From Nemertoderma westbladi (taxonomy: Eukaryota; Xenacoelomorpha; Nemertodermatida; Nemertodermatidae): DNA of 24,448 nucleotides. The notes under the pieces were generated by a model. It had not been told where the DNA came from. It saw nothing but the letters and a program-made list of their open reading frames with translations, and did no database searches. Every line of letters begins with the position of its first letter. The stretch's first letter is position 1. The translations under genes and the position numbers were made by a program. Below are positions 19,981 to 24,448 of the stretch, one piece after another. Where the stretch lies: the NCBI GenBank assembly GCA_032718475.1, contig JAUCBJ010008096.1, positions 1 through 24,448 on the forward strand, in the 5' to 3' direction.

Positions 19981-20983
19981 ATTTTCAACTTGGCAGCTTT
20001 AAATTCGACAAAGTTATAAGCATGTCAATATCATAACGACGACAACGATTTCACTTTCAGACATTTGGCCCTCTAGCGGCAGACTGGAGAACTGCAGATG
20101 GATTCGCCTCCTTTGAAAGTCACAGCTAATGGTCTAATACATATCTGCCAAGTTTCAGCTTAAACGGATTAAAAGCAAAGAAATGGGAGGGCATTTAATG
20201 TTTAGACATGTGGCCCTCTAGCGGGAGACCATTGCACTGATGGTGTCTGAAAGTCTCTCAAAAATCTCAACTTTAGTTCATATTGATACCTACAAATTTT
20301 CAACTTGGCAGCTTTAAATCCGACAAAGTTATTAGCATGTCAAAATCGTAACGACGACAACGATTTCACTTTCAGACCTTTGGCCCTCTAGCGGCAGACT
20401 GGAGAACTGCAGATGGATTCGCCTCCTTTGAAAGTCACAGCTAATGGTCTAATACATATCTGCCAAGTTTCAGCTTAAACGGATTAAAAGCAAAGAAATG
20501 GGAGGGCATTTAATGTTTAGACATGTGGCCCTCTAGCGGGAGACCATTGCACTGATGGTGTCTGAAAGTCTCTCAAAAATCTCAACTTTTGCTCATATTT
20601 ATACCTACAAATTTTCAACTTGGCAGCTTTAAATCCGACAAAGTTATTAGCATGACAAAATCGTAACGACGACAACGATTTCACTTTCAGACCTTTGGCC
20701 CTCTAGCGGCAGACTGGAGAACTGCAGATGGATTCGCCTCCTTTGAAAGTCACAGCTAATGGTCTAATACATATCTGCCAAGTTTCAGCTTAAACGGATT
20801 AAAAGCAAAGAAATGGGAGGGCATTTAATGTTTAGACATGTGGCCCTCTAGCGGGAGACCATTGCACTGATGGTGTCTGAAAGTCTCTCAAAAATCTCAA
20901 CTTTTGCTCATATTGATACCTACAAATTTTCAACTTGGCAGCTTTAAATCCGACAAAGTTATTAGCATGTCAATATCGTAACG
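19981..20983. repeat. 315-bp tandem repeat, three copies plus a partial
   Basis: Copies start near 19981, 20296 and 20611, with a fourth partial copy from 20926. GGCCCTCTAGCGG occurs twice in each full unit: at 20067, 20212, 20382, 20527, 20697 and 20842, with alternating spacing of 145 and 170 bp. Full units differ by only a few bases. The partial copy ends where an ACG triplet seed has expanded. The array lies inside the gene 2 intron. Confidence 0.92.
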
Positions 20984-21043
20984 ACGACGACGACGACGAC
21001 GACAACGACGACGACGACGACAACGACGACGACGACGACGACA
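20984..21043 (+). repeat. (ACG)n microsatellite
   Basis: ACG triplets with a few AAC interruptions occupy about 60 bp. The full 315-bp units hold a three-triplet version (AACGACGACAACG) at the same place, so this is an expansion of an existing seed. Confidence 0.9.
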
Positions 21044-21429
21044 ACTATTTGCATAAATTGACCCACCCCCTAACAGTGTCAATTCGCTAAGGCTCCGCCA
21101 ACTTCGTGGCTCGCCCCACAATAGCAGTAATATTGACAGCGACCGACGACGGTTAAAAACCGTCTGACTTCTACACTCAATGTAGCCAACTGAAGCACAA
21201 TTAACAGAGTAACGGTTATATATATTACATGGGATACACATTCCTACCTAGGTTTGGCCTACCAGTATGAATGCGCGATAATTGATGGTAAAGCCGCCCC
21301 ATCATTGGTTGATCTATTCCCCAGCCAATCCCTATTTTCCCCTGGTCCTATGCTAGCTTCCCCCTGAGATGAGCTAATGTGCTGGCATCTCTCTCTAGCT
21401 GGCAATGTATATTGCCTTGGTGCCCTTGG
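21044..21429 (+). other. intron sequence, knottin gene 2
   Basis: Mixed-composition sequence with no recognised element. A minus-strand open frame reaching from here into the ACG run is low-complexity. Confidence 0.4.
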
Positions 21430-21459
21430 TATGCGATATTATATTGGTAATATCGCATA
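21430..21459. repeat. perfect 12-bp inverted repeat
   Basis: TATGCGATATTA and its exact complement TAATATCGCATA are separated by TATTGG. A second hairpin follows at once (CATGATT, 21466-21472, with AATCATG, 21477-21483). Confidence 0.85.
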
Positions 21460-21552
21460 TCCAATCATGATTCGTAAATCATGCCTTTCCCCATTTTCCG
21501 CTGGGTGGTGCAGCGAATTGGATCCGCTAACACAAACTGAAATATAACGGCA

Positions 21553-21578
21553 GAAATTCTGGTATTCTTCACATGGGC
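21553..21578. repeat. solo terminal repeat of the MITE at 19053
   Basis: CTGGTATTCTTCACATGGGC in the same orientation as the right terminus at 19260-19287. No second terminus is nearby. Confidence 0.6.
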
Positions 21579-21649
21579 CAAAACGTACTAATAATCCATA
21601 ATAAATTATTATAAATAGTATAAGACATTGCGCGTAGTTTCTAGTCGTG

Positions 21650-21702
21650 CATGGTTTTCGACGCTGATTGTGTAGTTTTTCGATGTTGTGTGTGGCTTCT
21701 CT
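21650..21702. repeat. short relic or seed of the gene 1 intronic minisatellite
   Basis: GGTTTTCGACGCTGATTGTG and GTAGTTTTTCGATGTTGTG are diverged versions of the 20-bp units that fill the gene 1 intron. They lie in the equivalent part of the gene 2 intron, near its 3' end. Confidence 0.65.
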
Positions 21703-21789
21703 TATAGACGACATAACAAGTCTGGTTTCTAGAAAATTAGTAATATTGATATCGTCAATGTATTTTCAACCCTCATTATTATTTTGCAG

Positions 21790-21900
21790 GCGCGGTTGCA
21801 TCAAACATTCATGATCTGTCTAACGGTTGGCAGCGATTGCACTCAGAACGCAGACCAGTGTTGTGGTACATGTGGGAATAATTCCAAGTGCGGCAATTAA
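21790..21900 (+). CDS. secreted knottin-like peptide gene 2, exon 2 (six-cysteine domain)
   Basis: The acceptor TATTATTTTGCAG ends at 21789. Thirty-six codons follow to a TAA at 21898-21900. Cysteines are at exon codons 10, 17, 24, 25, 28 and 34, the same as in gene 1, with spacing C-x6-C-x6-CC-x2-C-x5-C. Ten of 36 aligned residues differ from gene 1, most of them in the loops between cysteines, while all cysteines and ADQCC are kept. Gene 2 lacks one residue near the C terminus. The pattern is that of a conserved disulfide frame with variable loops, as in secreted defence or venom knottins. That is family knowledge, not proof of toxicity. Confidence 0.85.
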   Translation, partial: ARLHQTFMICLTVGSDCTQNADQCCGTCGNNSKCGN

Positions 21901-22300
21901 TAATGTCGAAGTTTAAGTGGCCATGGTAATATGATTATAAAACTGAATACCATTTACTTACAATATGTATCACATTATATCACATGTAAAACCTAGTCTC
22001 CAGTTGTAAATCTGACAAGGGGCCATGGTAAACTCTAACTGAATACCATTTACTTAGGTCTAATATATTTCTATTAAATAAAGGTGACGGTGTAAATATC
22101 TTAAGAACAAACAATAATTATTTTTAACGCAGAAGTAAAACGTGTATGCGTATGTGAGGACAGAAGTGATTCTAGTTTTATTCGAGTTATGAGTTATAGA
22201 ATAACAGATAATATATATTAATATTAATCAATGTCCTTTAATATAGGGCCTAGTGTCGTTATTAACTTTTACCCATCTTAATTCGTTTTAATTAAGCTTA
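21901..22300 (+). other. 3' region of knottin gene 2
   Basis: A short direct repeat (AACTGAATACCATTTACTTA near 21942 and 22037) lies in the 3' untranslated region. After the poly(A) signal comes the block shared with gene 1 (GGTGACGGTGTAAATATCT, then AATTATTTTTAACGCAG ending 22132). The rest is AT-rich with nothing recognised. Confidence 0.6.
22077..22082 (+). terminator. poly(A) signal, knottin gene 2
   Basis: AATAAA lies 177 bp after the stop codon and is followed at once by GGTGACGGTGT, a GT-rich stretch of the kind that helps cleavage. Confidence 0.7.
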
Positions 22301-23302
22301 TTTTTTCTACAAATCTTAATTATTAGACCGCATGAAATTTGAAACACAGATTGTTGGATGTGTGCTACCTCCTTGGGGGTGAGCCACAATTATTATTTCC
22401 GCTTTCAATCTTTAGCTACAAGCGTTTGAAAAAAGTGTCTCCCGCGATATTTCTTCACCAGTTAGACCGCAGTTATTCTTCTACCATACAGTGATTTGTT
22501 GGTACTGTTAGATAGCTGGCCGTGTAAGAATTCCAAATATGTAACACAATCTGAGCTTCGTCGTAAATTTAATGAGGAAGTTGCATGGTTTTGCACCTGC
22601 GCGAGGCTATTTTATTCTATTTAATAAATACACCAAATTCTGGAACCTTATTATATTTATCTCATAAGTATACAAAGGGTAAAGCTGACCGTGAAAAAAA
22701 TTATTGGGGTATAAGGTTATATTTCGGCCCATTAACCTTATACCACAATAATTTTTTCTCGTCACTGCACGGTCAGCTTTACCCTTTGTATATAATGATA
22801 GCAACAATGACAGGGGCACGCACATACTCACAAGTATCTCCTTGGCTGCATTGCACTTACACCACCTACATATAATACCAGTACATAGCCATTCCATGCA
22901 TAAACAACATATTCCATATAAAGTATTAATTAAATTGAATAATATAGCTGGCGCAGGCCTCATACAGATCGGCACATACTCATGGCTTGTAGCCATGCAA
23001 CTTTTGAACGCCCATATTCACAGCTACTTTACAACAAAATTTAAATAAATTATGTTACATGTTTGGAATCCTCCCATATGGCCAGTTTTCCATCGGTACC
23101 AACAAATCACAATAAGAACAAAGAATAACTGCGGTGGAACTGGTGCAATATCGCCGGAGGCAGGAGGCACCTAAACGCTTGTAGCTGAAGATTGAAAGGA
23201 AAAATACAAACTTACCTAGTGAGGTCACCCAGCAAGGAGGAGGGAGGTGAAACTATATATGTTTCAAAATTTAAGGAATCTCATTTAGATTTGTAGAAAA
23301 AT
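22301..23302. mobile_element. long imperfect inverted repeat (foldback-like element)
   Basis: The left arm (about 22301-22550) and right arm (about 23046-23302) are reverse complements of each other with many mismatches and small gaps. Shared words include TTTTTCTACAAATCT at the outer end, TTTCAATCTT-AGCTACAAGCGTTT and ACCGCAGTTATTCTT in the middle, and ATTCCAAA-ATGTAACA at the inner end. The spacer of about 495 bp contains a separate MITE. No transposase frame is seen. It may be a foldback transposon or a local inverted duplication. Confidence 0.7.
22669..22792. mobile_element. 124-bp MITE with near-complete inverted-repeat structure
   Basis: The first 25 bases, starting TATACAAAGGGTAAAGCTGA, are the exact complement of the last 25. 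Complementarity resumes inside (GGTATAAGGTTA with TAACCTTATACC), so almost the whole element folds on itself. The ends fit a TA target duplication, as in Tc1/mariner-derived MITEs. Confidence 0.75.
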
Positions 23303-24448
23303 TTGGGTGTGGGATTGGTAAAGGGGCGGGGGTGGTAAAGGGGCGGGGGTGGTAAAGGGGCGGGGGTGGTAAAGGGGCGGGGGTGGTAAAGGGGCGGGGG
23401 TGGTAAAGGGGCGGGGGTGGTAAAGGGGCGGGGGTGGTAAAGGGGCGGGGGTGGTAAAGGGGCGGGGGTGGTAAAGGGGTGGGGTGGTAAAGGGGTGGGG
23501 TGGTAAAGGGGTGGGGGTGGTAAAGGGGCGGGGGTGGTAAAGGGGTGGGGTGGTAAAGGGGCGGGGGTGGTAAAGGGGCGGGGGTGGTAAAGGGGCGGGG
23601 GTGGTAAAGGGGCGGGGGTGGTAAAGGGGCGGGGGTGGTAAAGGGGTGGGGTGGTAAAGGGGTGGGGTGGTAAAGGGGTGGGGGTGGTAAAGGGGCGGGG
23701 GTGGTAAAGGGGTGGGGTGGTAAAGGGGCGGGGGTGGTAAAGGGGCGGGGGTGGTAAAGGGGCGGGGGTGGTAAAGGGGCGGGGGTGGTAAAGGGGTGGG
23801 GTGGTAAAGGGGTGGGGGTGGTAAAGGGGCGGGGGTGGTAAAGGGGTGGGGTGGTAAAGGGGTGGAAGGTGGTAAAGGGTGGGAGTGGTAAAAGGGTGGG
23901 GGCCGTAAAGGGGTTAGGGGTGTTAGTGGAAATGGGGTGTGCGTGCGTGGTAAAGGGGTGGGGTGGTAAAGGGGTGGGGTGGTAAAGGGGTGTGGATATT
24001 AAAGGGGCTGGGGTGGTAAATGGGTTCGGGAGGTAAAGGAGTGGAGGTGGTAAATATGGTGGTGGGTGGTAAAGGGGTGGGGGGGGGGGGGTGGAAAAGG
24101 GGTGGGTGGTAAAGAGGTGGTAGGTGGTAAAGTGGTGGGAGGTCGTAAAGGGGTTAGGGGTGTGGAGTGGAAAAGAGGTGTGGGTGGTAAATGGGTGGGG
24201 TGGTAAAGGGGTGGGGGTGGTAAAGGGGTGTGGATGTTAAAGGTGGAAAAGGAAAAGGAAAAAGGGTGGAAAAGAGGTGGGAGGTGGTAAAGTGGTGGGG
24301 GTAGTAAAGGGGTAGGGTGGTAAAGGGGTGGGGCTGGTAAAGGGGTGGGTGTGGTAAAGGGGTGGGGTTGGTAAATGGATAGGGATTGGCAAAGGGGTGT
24401 GAGGAGGTAAAGGGGTGTGGGTGGTAAAGGGGTGGTGGGCGGTAAAGG
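23303..24448. repeat. G-rich minisatellite, 16-17-bp unit
   Basis: The unit GGTAAAGGGGCGGGGGT (17 bp), with a 16-bp variant holding TGGGG, runs from about 23317. It is regular to about 23860, then increasingly degenerate to the window end. A 12-G run occurs near 24080-24091. The G-strand has closely spaced runs of four and five G and should form G-quadruplexes. The array begins within about 15 bp of the outer end of the inverted repeat and is truncated by the window edge. Confidence 0.93.

Noticed and set aside
20930-21241. Minus-strand frame with an arginine-rich stretch.
   Set aside because: The arginines are the translation of the ACG microsatellite. No start context or homology supports a gene.
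22585-22996. Overlapping open frames on both strands.
   Set aside because: They run through the self-complementary MITE and inverted-repeat spacer, and mirror each other because of that symmetry.

Overview
The window is nuclear DNA of an animal, most likely a marine invertebrate. It has spliced genes with GT/AG introns, a Ty3/gypsy-type LTR retrotransposon, several small transposon-like inverted-repeat elements, and an unusually heavy load of tandem repeats. The species cannot be fixed from the sequence. The small knottin-type peptide genes would fit a lophotrochozoan such as a nemertean or mollusc, but that is inference.

Layout. 1-2670: four copies of a 673-bp satellite. 2671-2998: decayed repeat and intron. 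2999-4741 (+): one long 3'-terminal exon of an M1-family zinc aminopeptidase. 4742-5555: AT-rich sequence with a 25-G run. 5556-6293: C-rich minisatellite. 6294-11359 (-): an LTR retrotransposon with almost identical LTRs but a broken polyprotein. 11361-11834: a 61-bp tandem repeat that grades into an apparent coding exon on the minus strand. The repeat is built from that exon's 3' end and its splice donor.

12530-16050 and 17335-22140 (+) are two paralogous two-exon genes for small secreted six-cysteine peptides. Each has a signal-peptide exon, a large phase-0 intron, and an exon with cysteine spacing C-x6-C-x6-CC-x2-C-x5-C, the order of inhibitor cystine knot (knottin) peptides. The two genes share promoter-side and 3' blocks, so the whole transcription unit was duplicated in tandem. 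Their introns were then filled differently: gene 1 by a 2.1-kb minisatellite, gene 2 by a candidate SINE, a MITE and a 315-bp tandem repeat carrying CTCF-like core motifs.

22301-23302 is a long imperfect inverted repeat with a small MITE inside it. It abuts a G-rich 17-bp minisatellite that runs to the window end. The knottin pair is the most interesting biology here. The splice-donor-derived minisatellite is the most unusual sequence structure. No rRNA gene, functional tRNA gene or CRISPR array was seen.
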